64,000 nt of DNA from Micromonospora sp. AMSO31t (GCF_008868175.1 NZ_WBKT01000002.1:1-64000); one strand, 5' to 3'. Counted from the first letter of the stretch, positions 19,593-29,233 are shown. Notes: a model not told the origin generated them from the sequence alone. Program-made: numbers and translations.

Positions 19593-19849
19593 TACCTGAT
19601 CCCCCGTTGCCGGTGCTCCGCCGCGCGATTGCCCGAGGCGTACTTGGCCAAACGCTCCGCTCCGCCCTGGGGCGCTCGTTCGTGGCCGGTGCCGGCGGGA
19701 AACCGCGCCGGGCGGCCATCCAGGCCTCGAGTGAGTGGAAACGGCTGATGTCGAGAGCGGGTCTTCTGGCACGACAGGACGGCGGCGGGCAGCCGGGCGC
19801 CTGGGCTGATCCACACCCGACCCGCATCCCGGTGGGCCAGACTGCACAG

Positions 19850-21076
19850 GTGAAGATCGCGGCGCCGACAATCAGGTGGACGCCGTGGCGGTTCGTGACC
19901 GCGTTCGGTGTTGTCAGTCTGTTGTCGGACGTGGTGTACGAGGGCGCCCGGTCAGTCATCGGACCCTACCTGGCCACCCTCGGGGCATCCGCGACCCTCG
20001 TCGGCCTGGTCACCGGCGTCGGGGAGGCGTTCGCCCTGGCCGGACGGCTGGGCACCGGACCCCTCGCCGACCGGACCCGGGCCTACTGGCCGCTGGTCCT
20101 GGTCGGCTACGTCCTGACCATGGTCGCTGTGCCCGCTCTCGGGCTGACCAGCGCGTTGTGGCTGGCTTCGGTGCTGTTTGTCGCGGAACGTGCCGGTAAA
20201 GCGATCCGGGGCCCGGCGCGCGATGTCATGATCTCCCACGCCGCCTCGGCGGTCGGCCGTGGCAAGGGCTTTGCCGTGCACGAGGCGCTCGACCAGGCCG
20301 GGGCGGTTGCGGGGCCCTTGCTGGTCGCCGCCGTTCTGGCCGCCACCGCCTACCACTACCGGCCCGCGTTCCTCGCCTTGGCCGTACCGGCTGTGGCGGC
20401 GCTGCTCCTGCTGCTGTGGCTGCGCGCTGGCGTGCCCGATCCGCGCCGCTTCGAACCGGGCCCTCAACCCGGTGCGTCGCCCGCCCCGCCGGGCGTCCGG
20501 CTGCCCCGCGTGTTCTGGACCTATCTGGCCTTCACGGTGCTGACCACGGCCGGCTACGCCACCTTCGGTGTGCTCAGCTTCCACCTCGCCACCCGGCAGG
20601 TCGTACCGGTGGCGGTGGTTCCGGTCGTGTACGCCGCCGCGATGGGCGTCGACGCGATCGCCGCGCTAGCCTCCGGGTGGCTGTATGACCGGGCCGGCCT
20701 CCGGGTACTGGCCGCCGTCCCCGTGCTGACCGCTCTGATCCCGCTGGCTGCCTTCACCACCACCCCGGCGACCGCGGTCGCCGGGGTCCTGGCCTGGGGC
20801 GCCGTGCTCGGCATCCAGGAATCCGCCATGCGTGCGGCCATCGCCGACATCGTCCCCACTGGCAGGCGGGGCACCGCCTACGGAATCTTCGCCGCCGGGT
20901 TGGGCGCGGCGACCCTGGTCGGTGGGGTGCTCATCGGTGCCCTCTACGACTACTCGATCACCGCCATGATCATCACCGTGGCCGGAATTCAGGCCGTCGC
21001 CCTCGCCCTGTTCGTCGCTACCGATCGCCCGGCCACCCGGCCCGTTCGCCCTTCACCGCGGGGGAGTCGTGGATGA
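19850..21076 (+). CDS. Major facilitator superfamily transporter
   Basis: About 408 residues from GTG 19850 (VKIAAPTIRWTPWRFV), the point where MFS homology should begin. In-frame ATG 19748 would add a Gly/Pro-rich leader, so the start is uncertain. About 12 hydrophobic segments are visible, with conserved motif A-like GRLGTGPLADRTR after TM2 and a matching DRAGLR in the second half. This layout fits a drug or metabolite exporter. It faces away from the small charged protein gene, sharing its upstream region. Confidence 0.85.
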   Translation: MKIAAPTIRWTPWRFVTAFGVVSLLSDVVYEGARSVIGPYLATLGASATLVGLVTGVGEAFALAGRLGTGPLADRTRAYWPLVLVGYVLTMVAVPALGLTSALWLASVLFVAERAGKAIRGPARDVMISHAASAVGRGKGFAVHEALDQAGAVAGPLLVAAVLAATAYHYRPAFLALAVPAVAALLLLLWLRAGVPDPRRFEPGPQPGASPAPPGVRLPRVFWTYLAFTVLTTAGYATFGVLSFHLATRQVVPVAVVPVVYAAAMGVDAIAALASGWLYDRAGLRVLAAVPVLTALIPLAAFTTTPATAVAGVLAWGAVLGIQESAMRAAIADIVPTGRRGTAYGIFAAGLGAATLVGGVLIGALYDYSITAMIITVAGIQAVALALFVATDRPATRPVRPSPRGSRG

Positions 21077-21309
21077 CGAACGAGCCGGCGATCGCAAGCC
21101 GCGGTGCGCCCGGCGGCGAGTGGAACGGCGCCCGTGGTTCCGCGGATCTTGGACCAACGTGGGAACGGCCGCCCTGCCCCGCGCTGACCGATCGATCGTG
21201 GCGCGTGGTGGTCGACGCCAGATGCAGGCCGCGGTCGGAACCGGCGGAGTTCTTCACCATTCCACCCGCACCCCGGCCCAAGCCGTACGGGGTGGTCGTT
21301 CTGGGTTAG
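21073..21309 (+). CDS. Small hypothetical protein coupled to the MFS gene
   Basis: A 78-residue frame whose ATG overlaps the MFS stop (ATGA) with GGGGAG upstream. The overlap is the main evidence. The sequence (MTNEPAIASRGAPG...) has a central strand WRVVVDARCRP and a Pro-rich tail, with no recognised domain. It may be a short accessory protein or a chance frame. Confidence 0.4.
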   Translation: MTNEPAIASRGAPGGEWNGARGSADLGPTWERPPCPALTDRSWRVVVDARCRPRSEPAEFFTIPPAPRPKPYGVVVLG

Positions 21310-21683
21310 GGTTTGGAGGGCGGAGCGAAACGGATCCGACGCCGCCCCGGCGAGCGGCCGGATCCACCCCGCTCATCCACCGCACCCGGCTTGCAGATGC
21401 GAGCGGGTGAGTCGCGCGCTGGCGCGCAACACTTTGGAGCAGCTGTTGACCGATCTAGCCGTGCAAGATTCAAGTCCGTTCCGTGCAGCACCGGGAGCAG
21501 AAGCGCCCTTCGATCACACACCTGCCGTCGACGTGAGTGCGGCTGCGATGACCCGACTGCGCACCCCGTTCGGGGCCGAGGGCAACGCCGACCGGAAGCC
21601 GGCGGCGGCACCCGTCGCTGCTCGCTAGACCAGCACGACGCCGAGGTCAGCATCGTCAACCAGATGGCAGAGATGCCGCGGCC
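21310..21683. other. Intergenic stretch without a supported gene
   Basis: Several short frames, one starting GTG at 21407 (SRALARNTLEQLLTDLAVQD), but none has a clear ribosome binding site or family match. No terminator is obvious. Confidence 0.3.
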
Positions 21684-22700
21684 TTAGCGTGCGGCGCCGC
21701 CCGGTCGACCCGGATCGGTCCCGGAGGGCCGGTGACCGACGCGTGGAGCCCGTATCACCGGGGAATTGCCAGACGCCGGGCGGAAACCCCGCGCCGCGCC
21801 GGCCACCGTATCGTCGGGATCGCGCTCGAGGGCCCGCCGGATGTGCGGCGGGACAACCTCGGATTGTGCCATCGCCAGTCGGACCTGCACCGAACGGTCG
21901 TCAACCAGGCGTTCCAGATCCGCCTCGTTCAGCTGAACCGCGCGGACCAGCGCGGCACGGACGTCGACCACGGAGTCCTGGGCAAGCGCGGTGCGCTGCT
22001 CGGCGGTGGTCCGCGGGTTGCGGGCGACCCCCTTGCGTACGCGTGCGGTGCGATCGGCCATCAGAGCGGTGATCACGTCGGGGTCGTGGGTGTGGGTGGC
22101 GAGTCGTTCCCGTACCTCGGGTGAGACGTCGTCGATCAGCCTGGCGGCCAGATCGGGCTCCAACTCCCGCATCTCCGCGAGGAGGCCACGAAGCTCCTTG
22201 TCGGGTGCCTCTGACATCACCCGGCGAACCGACTCGTCGCAAGCCGGGTTGCCGGCGACCGCCCAGCGGACCCACCGGTCGGCGTCCTTGACGAGACGCA
22301 AGAGATTGGCGATGGAGGTCGAAGGGTTTCTTGCCACGGCCTCCCGGACCTGACGATCATGGTCCCGGGTCAGCGGTCGCAGTGCCTGCGCGGGTGCGTC
22401 GGTCCGAGCCGCGACCGCCTTACGGACCACAGCCGACGGGTCGGACGCCAAGTCGATGAGGGTCATCTGTGGCGTTGTGGGGTCCTGCGCGACGGCGAGC
22501 CGCGCGTCGACGCTCCCACCCATCGGATGGTGGGCGGTGGTATCTGACCCGCTGTGGCGATCAGGCCCGCCGACGTCCTGCTGCTTCCCCATGGGCGCAA
22601 TCATGTCACGGACTGACTGGGGCAGTGCGAGCCTGACCAGCGCGTTGACGATGGTCGAAGCGTCACCTCGCGGCGGCGCCCTTCGGTACGTCAGCTGCAC
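21684..22700 (-). CDS. Leucine-rich-variant / HEAT-like repeat protein
   Basis: Up to 338 residues. GTG 22700 has GAGAGG just upstream, overlapping the end of the ABC exporter gene; ATG 22604 or 22592 are alternatives. The core is a run of about 24-residue helical repeats with a recurring pattern VRxAVARNPxTxxxxLxxLxxDxD (RQVREAVARNPSTS, RVRKGVARNPRTT, VQVRLAMAQSEVV). This is typical of LRV/HEAT-like solenoids that bind proteins. It is likely cotranscribed with the exporter pair; its partner is unknown. Confidence 0.75.
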   Translation of the reverse strand: MQLTYRRAPPRGDASTIVNALVRLALPQSVRDMIAPMGKQQDVGGPDRHSGSDTTAHHPMGGSVDARLAVAQDPTTPQMTLIDLASDPSAVVRKAVAARTDAPAQALRPLTRDHDRQVREAVARNPSTSIANLLRLVKDADRWVRWAVAGNPACDESVRRVMSEAPDKELRGLLAEMRELEPDLAARLIDDVSPEVRERLATHTHDPDVITALMADRTARVRKGVARNPRTTAEQRTALAQDSVVDVRAALVRAVQLNEADLERLVDDRSVQVRLAMAQSEVVPPHIRRALERDPDDTVAGAARGFRPASGNSPVIRAPRVGHRPSGTDPGRPGGAAR

Positions 22701-22707
22701 GGACCTC

Positions 22708-24438
22708 TCAGCTGTGCCAGGAGCGCCAGAGGGAGGCGTAGGCCCCGTCGGCGCGGACGAGCTCGTCGTGGCTGCCGAGTTCGGTGATCCGGCCGTCTTC
22801 CATCACGGCGACCCGGTCGGCGTCGTGCGCGGTGTTGAGCCGGTGCGCGATCGCGATGACGGTCCGGCCGGTGAGCACGGCCGCCAGCGCGCGCTCGGTA
22901 CGCCGGGCGGTGGTCGGATCGAGCGCGGCTGTCGCCTCGTCGAGGATCAGCGTGTGCGGGTCGGCGAGCACCAGCCGGGCCAGCGCGAGCTGCTGCGCAT
23001 CGGCCGCCCCGAGTTGCCTGGCCCCGTCGCCGAGTTCCGTGTCGAGGCCGTCGGGCAGCTCGGCGTACCAGTCGGCGCCGACGGCGACCAGCGCGGCTCG
23101 CATCTGTTCGTCGGACGCGTCCGGCGCGGCGAAGGCGAGGTTGTCGCGCACAGAGCCGATGAAGACGTGGTGTTCCTGGGTGACCAGGGCGATCCGGCGC
23201 CGGCGCTCGGCGGGATCCAGGTCGGTGATCGGGCAGCCGCCGATGCTGACCACGCCGTGTCGCGGGGCGTCGATCCCGGCCAGCAGCCGGGCCAGGGTGG
23301 ACTTCCCGGCGCCCGACGGGCCGACGACGGCCAGCCGCTCGCCGGGCCGTACCTCCAGGTCGATGCCGTGCAGGACGTCGTGGCCGTCGGTGTACGAGAA
23401 TCGGGCGCCGCGCACGACGAGCCGTTCCCCTGGTGGCGCGGAGGCCTTGCCGGGCGGCTCCGGTGGCACCTGGCCGACGCCGAGCACGCGGGCGAATGAC
23501 GCGAAGCCGCGCTGCGCCTGTTCGGTCCACTGCAGGATTCGGTCCAACGGCTCGATCGCCTGCTGGAGATAGAGCGCGGCGGCGACCACTTCACCGAGCG
23601 AGACCATCCCCCTGGACAGGAAGAATCCGCCGACCAGCAGCACCGCGGCGATCGGCAACGGATAGCTGGCCTCCACCACCGTGTAGAACACGGTCCGCAG
23701 CGCGAGCGTCGCCCGTCGGGTAGCCCACACCCGGGCGATGCGCTCGGTGCCATGGACGATCCGGTCGTCGGTGAGGCGCAGCGCCTCCACCGTGCGCGCG
23801 CCCTCGGCGGTGGTGGTCAGCGTCTCGGTCAGCTCCGCCGTGGCGGCGCCCTCGGCGAGGTAGGCGGAGCTGGCCCGCCGCAGGTACCAGCGGCTCGCCG
23901 CCCAGATCGGCGGCAGCCCGGCGAGCGCCACCAGGCCGAGCATCGGGTGCAGCAGGAAGATCGCCCCGAACAGCAGCGTCAGCTGCGCCGATGCGATGAC
24001 GATGGTGGGCACGACGTCGCGGACGGTCGTCCCGACGGTTGACACGTCGACGGAGCTGCGGGTGGCGAGGTCCCCGGAGCCGGCCCGCTCCACGACGGAG
24101 ACGGGCAGGCCGAGCGTCTTGCGGATGAACTCCTCGCGCAGCCGGGCAACCGCCCGCTCCCCGAACCGGTGACCGGCGTACTGGGCGTACCGGGAGAGCA
24201 GCGCCTGCACCAGAACGCATCCGCCGATCGCCATCGCCAAGCGGTCCACAGTGGCGACCCGCGCGCCGGCGGCAACCTGGTCGACGATTGTGCCGAGCAG
24301 CCACGGCGCCGCGAGTCCGGCGATCGCGGCGGCACCGTGCAACACCAGCACGACCAGGACCGCGCGCCGGTCCCGGCCGACGAGGTCCAGCATCTCCCGT
24401 CGGACGGCGGCACGGTCCGCTACTGGCAGCCGGCTCAC
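22708..24438 (-). CDS. ABC exporter half, catalytically competent nucleotide site donor
   Basis: A 576-residue membrane-ATPase fusion starting at GTG 24438, which overlaps the preceding stop (GTGA). The N-terminal half is a six-helix exporter domain. In the ATPase, Walker A (GPSGAGKST), Walker B with catalytic Glu (LILDEATAALD) and the H-loop (AIAHRLN) are intact, but the signature that should read LSGGQ is LGAADAQQ. It therefore lends Walker A/B to one good site but a poor signature to the other. Its partner is the upstream gene. Confidence 0.92.
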   Translation of the reverse strand: MSRLPVADRAAVRREMLDLVGRDRRAVLVVLVLHGAAAIAGLAAPWLLGTIVDQVAAGARVATVDRLAMAIGGCVLVQALLSRYAQYAGHRFGERAVARLREEFIRKTLGLPVSVVERAGSGDLATRSSVDVSTVGTTVRDVVPTIVIASAQLTLLFGAIFLLHPMLGLVALAGLPPIWAASRWYLRRASSAYLAEGAATAELTETLTTTAEGARTVEALRLTDDRIVHGTERIARVWATRRATLALRTVFYTVVEASYPLPIAAVLLVGGFFLSRGMVSLGEVVAAALYLQQAIEPLDRILQWTEQAQRGFASFARVLGVGQVPPEPPGKASAPPGERLVVRGARFSYTDGHDVLHGIDLEVRPGERLAVVGPSGAGKSTLARLLAGIDAPRHGVVSIGGCPITDLDPAERRRRIALVTQEHHVFIGSVRDNLAFAAPDASDEQMRAALVAVGADWYAELPDGLDTELGDGARQLGAADAQQLALARLVLADPHTLILDEATAALDPTTARRTERALAAVLTGRTVIAIAHRLNTAHDADRVAVMEDGRITELGSHDELVRADGAYASLWRSWHS

Positions 24439-26258
24439 CGCAACGCGCCCTCGGGCCCGGTGAAGTCTCCGAAGTCGAGGGCGTCGCTGCCCCGGGCCAC
24501 CAATTGCCGGTAGCCCCGGTCCTGATCGAGCAGTTCGGCGTGGGTGCCGGTGGCGACGATCCGCCCCTCGCTCAGATGCGCGACCGTGTCGGCGTGCCCG
24601 AGCAGCAACGGTGACGTAGCGAGCACGATGGTGGTCCGCCCGGCCCGCGCGACGCGCAGCCGCTCGGCGATCCGCGCCTCCGTGTGCGCGTCCACCGCCG
24701 ACGTCGGGTCGATGAGGATCAGCACCTCAGGTTCGGCGAGCAGCGCCCGGGCCAGCCGCACCCGTTGGCGCTGGCCGCCGGAGAGGGTGCGGGCCCGGGT
24801 GTCGATCGGGGTGCCGAGCCCGTCCGGCAACGCGTCGGCGATGTCCTCTGCCGACGCGGTACGCAGGGCCGCCGTGATCCGGTGATCAGCGTTTCCCTTC
24901 TGGGCGAGGGTGTCGCCGTTCCCTGCTCGGGTGCGGCCGTCGCCGTTCCCTGCCCGGCCGTCGGCGCTCGACTCCCGGCCACGCAGGATGTCCCGCAGGG
25001 TCCCGGCGAAGAGATAGGAGTCGTGGTCGGCGACCAGGATCCGGGCGCGTACCTGGTCGAGTGCGATCCCGGTCAGCGGCACGCCGCCCCAGGTCACGTC
25101 GCTGACGACGTAGCGTCCGAGCCGGTCGGCCAGGGCGATGGCCTCCGCCGGGTCGTCGGCGGCGACGCCGACCAACCGACCGTCGCGCACGGTCAGTCCG
25201 CAAGCGGGGTCGTACAGGTCTGCGGGCCGTAGCGGCGCGGACCCGGCTAGCGGCCGGCGGGCACCGGGTACGTTTCCCGGCCCGCCCACGTCCTGCGGGG
25301 TCGGGCCGCCGACGTGGTCCGGGGTCAGGTTGAGCAGGGCGATGATGCGGCGGGCGGCGACGCGGCCCCGGATCACCCCGTAGCTTCCCTCAAGCAGGAA
25401 CCAGACCGGCACGATGAGCGTCGCCACGTACCCGTAGACGGCGACCATTTGCCCGACCGTGATGTCGCCAGCGACCGCCATGCGGGCCGCGAGCCACACC
25501 ACGGCCGCGAGGAACAGCCTCGGTATGGCGACCGTCAACGCGTCGATCCAGCTGTAGACGGCACCGACCCGATAACCCTCGGCGAGCAGGTCCTGGGAGC
25601 GGGCAGCGTACCGGCGGGCGAACAGGCCGCGGCCGCCGACCCCGGCCAGCACCCGCAGCCCGGCCACGATGTCGCCGGCCCGGGTGGTGAGGACGCCCTG
25701 CTGCTGTCGGTAGACGGACTCCGCCCGTTCGAGGCGGCGCAGCATCGGTCCGATGATCAGCGCGATCGCCGGCACGCCCAGCAGCACACACAGCGCCAGC
25801 AACGGAGAGACCGACCACAGCACGACGGCGATGACCGCGTACGCGATGACGGCGCCAACGCCCGGGCCGGTCATGGTGAGCACCTGCGACGTATAGCCGA
25901 TGTCGGAGCCGCCGACCGTGGCGACCTCCCCCGCGGCGAGCCGGCGCGGCAGCACCGCGCCGATCCGAGACAACTGGCGCAGCAGGGCCGCCGCGGAGCG
26001 GGCTGAAGCGTCCTCCCGGACGAAGGTCATCGTGCGGTGCCGCATGATGCCCAGGTACGACAGCCCCGCCCCGGCGACGACGATTGCCGCGACCCACAGC
26101 AGCAGGGCTCGGGTGTCGTGCGCGCGCAGTCCGTCGTCGACGGCGCGTGAGACGAGGTACGGCCGGACCGACAGCCCGATCATCCACGCCGTGCCGACCA
26201 CGGTGCCACGCAGCACCCGCCAGGGTTGACAGCGAACCAGCCACCAGACGTACCGCAT
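24435..26258 (-). CDS. ABC exporter half with degenerate Walker motifs
   Basis: About 607 residues from ATG 26258, supported by AGGGGG upstream; GTG 26312 is an alternative. It has an exporter-type membrane domain and an ATPase in which the usual Walker A is replaced by GVAADDPAEAIALADRLG, the Glu after Walker B by Pro (LILIDPTSAVD), and the H-loop His by Ser (VLATSPLL). The signature LSGGQRQRV is perfect. It thus complements the downstream half, forming a heterodimer with one working site. About 30 residues of Gly/Asn/Asp-rich repeat interrupt the ATPase. The substrate is unknown. Confidence 0.9.
   Translation of the reverse strand: MRYVWWLVRCQPWRVLRGTVVGTAWMIGLSVRPYLVSRAVDDGLRAHDTRALLLWVAAIVVAGAGLSYLGIMRHRTMTFVREDASARSAAALLRQLSRIGAVLPRRLAAGEVATVGGSDIGYTSQVLTMTGPGVGAVIAYAVIAVVLWSVSPLLALCVLLGVPAIALIIGPMLRRLERAESVYRQQQGVLTTRAGDIVAGLRVLAGVGGRGLFARRYAARSQDLLAEGYRVGAVYSWIDALTVAIPRLFLAAVVWLAARMAVAGDITVGQMVAVYGYVATLIVPVWFLLEGSYGVIRGRVAARRIIALLNLTPDHVGGPTPQDVGGPGNVPGARRPLAGSAPLRPADLYDPACGLTVRDGRLVGVAADDPAEAIALADRLGRYVVSDVTWGGVPLTGIALDQVRARILVADHDSYLFAGTLRDILRGRESSADGRAGNGDGRTRAGNGDTLAQKGNADHRITAALRTASAEDIADALPDGLGTPIDTRARTLSGGQRQRVRLARALLAEPEVLILIDPTSAVDAHTEARIAERLRVARAGRTTIVLATSPLLLGHADTVAHLSEGRIVATGTHAELLDQDRGYRQLVARGSDALDFGDFTGPEGALR
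24912..24953. repeat. 27-bp tandem repeat inside the ABC exporter gene
   Basis: GTCGCCGTTCCCTGC occurs at 24912-24926 and again at 24939-24953, a 27-base period, with a third degenerate unit to the left. It encodes repeated AGNGD units in the ATPase domain. A multiple of three keeps the frame open. Confidence 0.7.
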
Positions 26259-26565
26259 CGGCCCCCTCGTGTCCGGCACACCGGGCTCGGGATGCGGAAT
26301 CTGTGGGGGCACCCGCCAAAACTACCGAGCGGGCTGGTGACGTACCCACCCAATATCCCCGGGTTCGGTCGTGCATCATCCCGCGCCGGCCGCACTGCTG
26401 CTGAGGCGGCGGTTGGCCAGGAACCGCAGGCGCTCCAAGCCACCGTCGATCAAGGTGTTGGCGATGCAACAAGTTCCGGTGCTTGGCGGTCACCCAGGAC
26501 GCCATCTACGTGTTAAACAGCAGCAAGTGCTCCCAACCGAGGCGGGAAGGACGACGCTCAGCACG

Positions 26566-27499
26566 TCACGGCACGACCTGGAAGCCCTGGCGCCAGGTCC
26601 GGTGCGTCGGGTGCCAGCCCAGTTCGCGCTTGGCCTTGGCGTTGGATGCGCCGCGCAGTTCGGTCATGAGCACGACGCCGGCCTGTCCGGCGGCCAGCCG
26701 TCCGACGAACCGCGGTACGCGCATCGGCTTCTTGGCGCCCAGCATCGCTGCCAGTTCCGGTAGCCATTCGGCGACCGGGGCGGGGTCGTCATCGACGATG
26801 TTGTAGACACCGCGGCCGCCGTTCTCCACCGCTGCGACCGTCGCCTCGGCGGCGTCGGCGATGTGGACGAACGACCACACCCCGCCGCCGTCGCCGACGA
26901 CCGGGAACCTGCGTTTGCGGATCATCTCGAGCTGCTCGGAGCCTGGCCCCATGGAGGTTCCGGGTCCGTAGAACGCGCCGTAGCGCAGCACGATCCCTTC
27001 GGTCCAGGCGGCGCTCAGCACGGCCTTCTCCAAGTGTTCGATCGCGGCGATCATCGGGGCCATCTGGCTGACCGGTGCGCGATCCAGGGGGTCTTGTTCG
27101 TTCTTGACCGGCCCGCCGGTCCGCGTGTAGGTGAACGCCGTTGCTCTGGGCGACGAACCGTCGTGCTCCGGCGGCGCGTGCGGCCGCGAGGAGGTTGTCG
27201 GTCCCCTCGATCCGCAGCCGGTTGGTGGCGGCGAAGCTGCGGTCGAAGTGGCGGGTGTCGACGTGCCCGATGGCGGTCAGCTGGTTGACGATCACCTCCG
27301 GGGCCGCCTGGCGCACGGCCGCCTCGACCTGGGCGCGATCCAGCGCATCGGCGATGACCGGTACCGCGCCCAGCTGTGCCGCCCTGGCCTTGTTGGATTC
27401 GCTGCGGATCATGGCGAACACCTCGTGTCCGGAATCGACCAGACGCGGCACCAGTTCCTTGCCCATCGCTCCGGTCGCTCCTGCCACCAGCACCCTCAT
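26566..27499 (-). pseudogene. NAD(P)-dependent epimerase/dehydratase family gene, frameshifted
   Basis: The N-terminal part (MRVLVAGATGAMGKEL, Rossmann GxxGxxG) begins at ATG 27499 and runs in frame to RRFVAQSNG near 27136. The protein then continues one base out of frame as FTYTRTGGPVKNEQDPLD and on to the end (GIVLRYGAFYGPGTSMG, YNIVDDDPAPV, ELGWHPTHRTW). Together they make a complete oxidoreductase of about 310 residues of the extended or atypical SDR type. The extra base lies in GCAACGGCGTTCACC, not in a homopolymer. It lies directly behind the ECF41 sigma gene, a usual neighbour for this type of oxidoreductase. Either a recent pseudogene or an assembly error. Confidence 0.8.
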
Positions 27500-27585
27500 C
27501 GTCGGCTCCCTTGCTCTCCGGTTCGGATTCGTCACTTGAACCGGATGGCCCGCCGATCCCTGACAGGGTCACGGGGTGATGCGGG

Positions 27586-28527
27586 TCACATCATGAGCAG
27601 GGGCTCCCCATGGCTGACCGCCGCCCATTGCCGGGTCGCGCGTTCGAGCTTGTCGGGGTTTGCCTGGGTACGGCAGGCAGTGATGCCCTCGGCCGTGACC
27701 TCCAGGCACATGATGGCGACGACCCGGCCTTCCACGACCGCCACAACGGCGGGTTCGCCATTGGCGGTCCAGGGGTAGATCTCGGGCGAGCCGCCGACGA
27801 CGGCGCGCTTGGCCTCGGCGGGCTTGAACAGGCCCCGCAGGAACTTCGCGACCGCGACGGCTCCCTCGAACGCCCTGGTGCGTGCCGGAACCTTCCCTCC
27901 GCCGTCGCCGATGGAGATGGCGTCCTTGGTGAGCAGGCGTACGAGCTCATCGGTCCGGCCACTGGTGGCGGCCGCGAGGAACTCCGCGGCGATCCGCTGG
28001 GCGGCGGCCCGGTCGATGTCGGTGCGGGCTTTGCCGTACGCCACATGCTTCTTGGCGCGGTGAAAGATCTGCTGGCTGGCGGCCTCGGTGATGTCGAGGA
28101 TCTCGGCGATCTCCCGGTGCGGGTAGTCGAAGGCCTCTCGCAGCACGTACACGGCCCGCTCGTTGGGGGACAGGCGCTCCATGAGGGTGAGGACCGCGTA
28201 CGAGACCGATTCGCGCCGCTCAGCGGTGTCGGCCGGGCCGAGCATCGGGTCCCCCGCCAGCAGCGGCTCGGGGAGCCATCGACCCACGTAGGTCTCGCGG
28301 CGTGCCCGCGCGGACGTGAGCTGATTGAGGCACAGGTTGGTGAGTACCTTCGTCAGCCAGGCCTCGGGGACCTCGACGCGGTCGACGTCGGCGGCCTGCC
28401 AGCGCAGGAATGTCTCCTGCACGAGGTCCTCCGCCTCGTCCGCGGAGCCGAGGAGACGGTAGGCGATGGCCTCCAGGCGGGGCCTCGACAGCTCGAATCG
28501 GTCGACGTCATCCACCGTCAACGGCAT
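27586..28527 (-). CDS. ECF41-type RNA polymerase sigma factor (SigJ-like)
   Basis: A 313-residue sigma factor from ATG 28527 (MPLTVDDVDRF); upstream in-frame residues look untranslated. Region 2 is RPRLEAIAYRLLGSADEAEDLVQETFLRWQ and region 4 is LSPNERAVYVLREAFDYPHREIAEIL. A SnoaL-like C-terminal extension follows, with the two hallmark motifs of ECF41 factors: DGGGK at 208-212 and NPDKL at 290-294. In this group the extension, not an anti-sigma factor, modulates activity. The known habit of regulating a neighbouring oxidoreductase fits the frameshifted gene downstream. Confidence 0.93.
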   Translation of the reverse strand: MPLTVDDVDRFELSRPRLEAIAYRLLGSADEAEDLVQETFLRWQAADVDRVEVPEAWLTKVLTNLCLNQLTSARARRETYVGRWLPEPLLAGDPMLGPADTAERRESVSYAVLTLMERLSPNERAVYVLREAFDYPHREIAEILDITEAASQQIFHRAKKHVAYGKARTDIDRAAAQRIAAEFLAAATSGRTDELVRLLTKDAISIGDGGGKVPARTRAFEGAVAVAKFLRGLFKPAEAKRAVVGGSPEIYPWTANGEPAVVAVVEGRVVAIMCLEVTAEGITACRTQANPDKLERATRQWAAVSHGEPLLMM

Positions 28528-28627
28528 GACCTGATCATATTTCCCGCCACGCCTCCAGCCGATCACGGCCCACTCGTATGGCTTACCGGGGGAGGCTGCG
28601 GCAAGAGCGCAGCGATAGCCTGCCGTC

Positions 28628-29233
28628 ATGGGGAGCGCCGAACTGGACGAGTTGATCGTCGCGGACGCCGACGCGCTGCGGGTGTGGTTGTCGGCCAACC
28701 ACGCCACGTCGCCCGGTGTCTGGCTCGCCCTGACCAAAAAGGGCGGCACAGTCACGACGCTGACCTGGCAGCAGGCCGTCGACGAGGCCCTGTGTTTCGG
28801 CTGGATCGACGGGCAGGCCCGTAAACGGGATGAGGAAACCTCCTGGATCCGGTTCACCCCGCGCAGGCCCCGCAGTTCCTGGTCGCAGCGCAATGTCGCG
28901 CACGTGGCCCGGCTGGAGGCGCAGGGGCGAATGCTGCCCCCAGGTCGCGCCGCGGTAGAGGCCGCGAAGGTGGACGGGCGCTGGGCGGCCGCCTACGCCC
29001 CGCCGTCGGAAGCCGAGGTGCCGGCCGACCTGCTCGCCGCCATCGCCGCCGACCCCGCCGCCCAGGCCATGTTCGACGTGCTCACCAAGACCAACCGCTT
29101 CGCTCTCATCTACCGCGTCAATGCCGTCAAACGGGCGCAGACCCGCGAGCGGAAGATCGGCGAGTTCGTTGCCATGCTGGCCCGTCACGAGACGATCTAC
29201 CCGCAGAAGGCCAAGCCTCCGAACTCACCGTGA
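28628..29233 (+). CDS. YdeI/OmpD-associated family protein
   Basis: A 201-residue cytosolic protein from ATG 28628. It carries the family pattern: an acidic N-terminus, VWLALTKKGG, LTWQQAVDEALCFGWIDGQ, RFTPRRPRSSWSQRN and a C-terminal RERKIGEFVAMLARHE. The family is linked to stress or antimicrobial-peptide tolerance in some bacteria, but its biochemical role is not established. Divergent from the sigma gene; the shared 100 bases could hold an ECF41 promoter, which I could not identify with confidence. Confidence 0.85.
   Translation: MGSAELDELIVADADALRVWLSANHATSPGVWLALTKKGGTVTTLTWQQAVDEALCFGWIDGQARKRDEETSWIRFTPRRPRSSWSQRNVAHVARLEAQGRMLPPGRAAVEAAKVDGRWAAAYAPPSEAEVPADLLAAIAADPAAQAMFDVLTKTNRFALIYRVNAVKRAQTRERKIGEFVAMLARHETIYPQKAKPPNSP

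Noticed and set aside
27540-27586. Possible ECF41 promoter (CTGTCA on the minus strand) between the sigma gene and the oxidoreductase.
   Set aside because: Only part of a -35-like element is present; no matching -10 element at the right distance.
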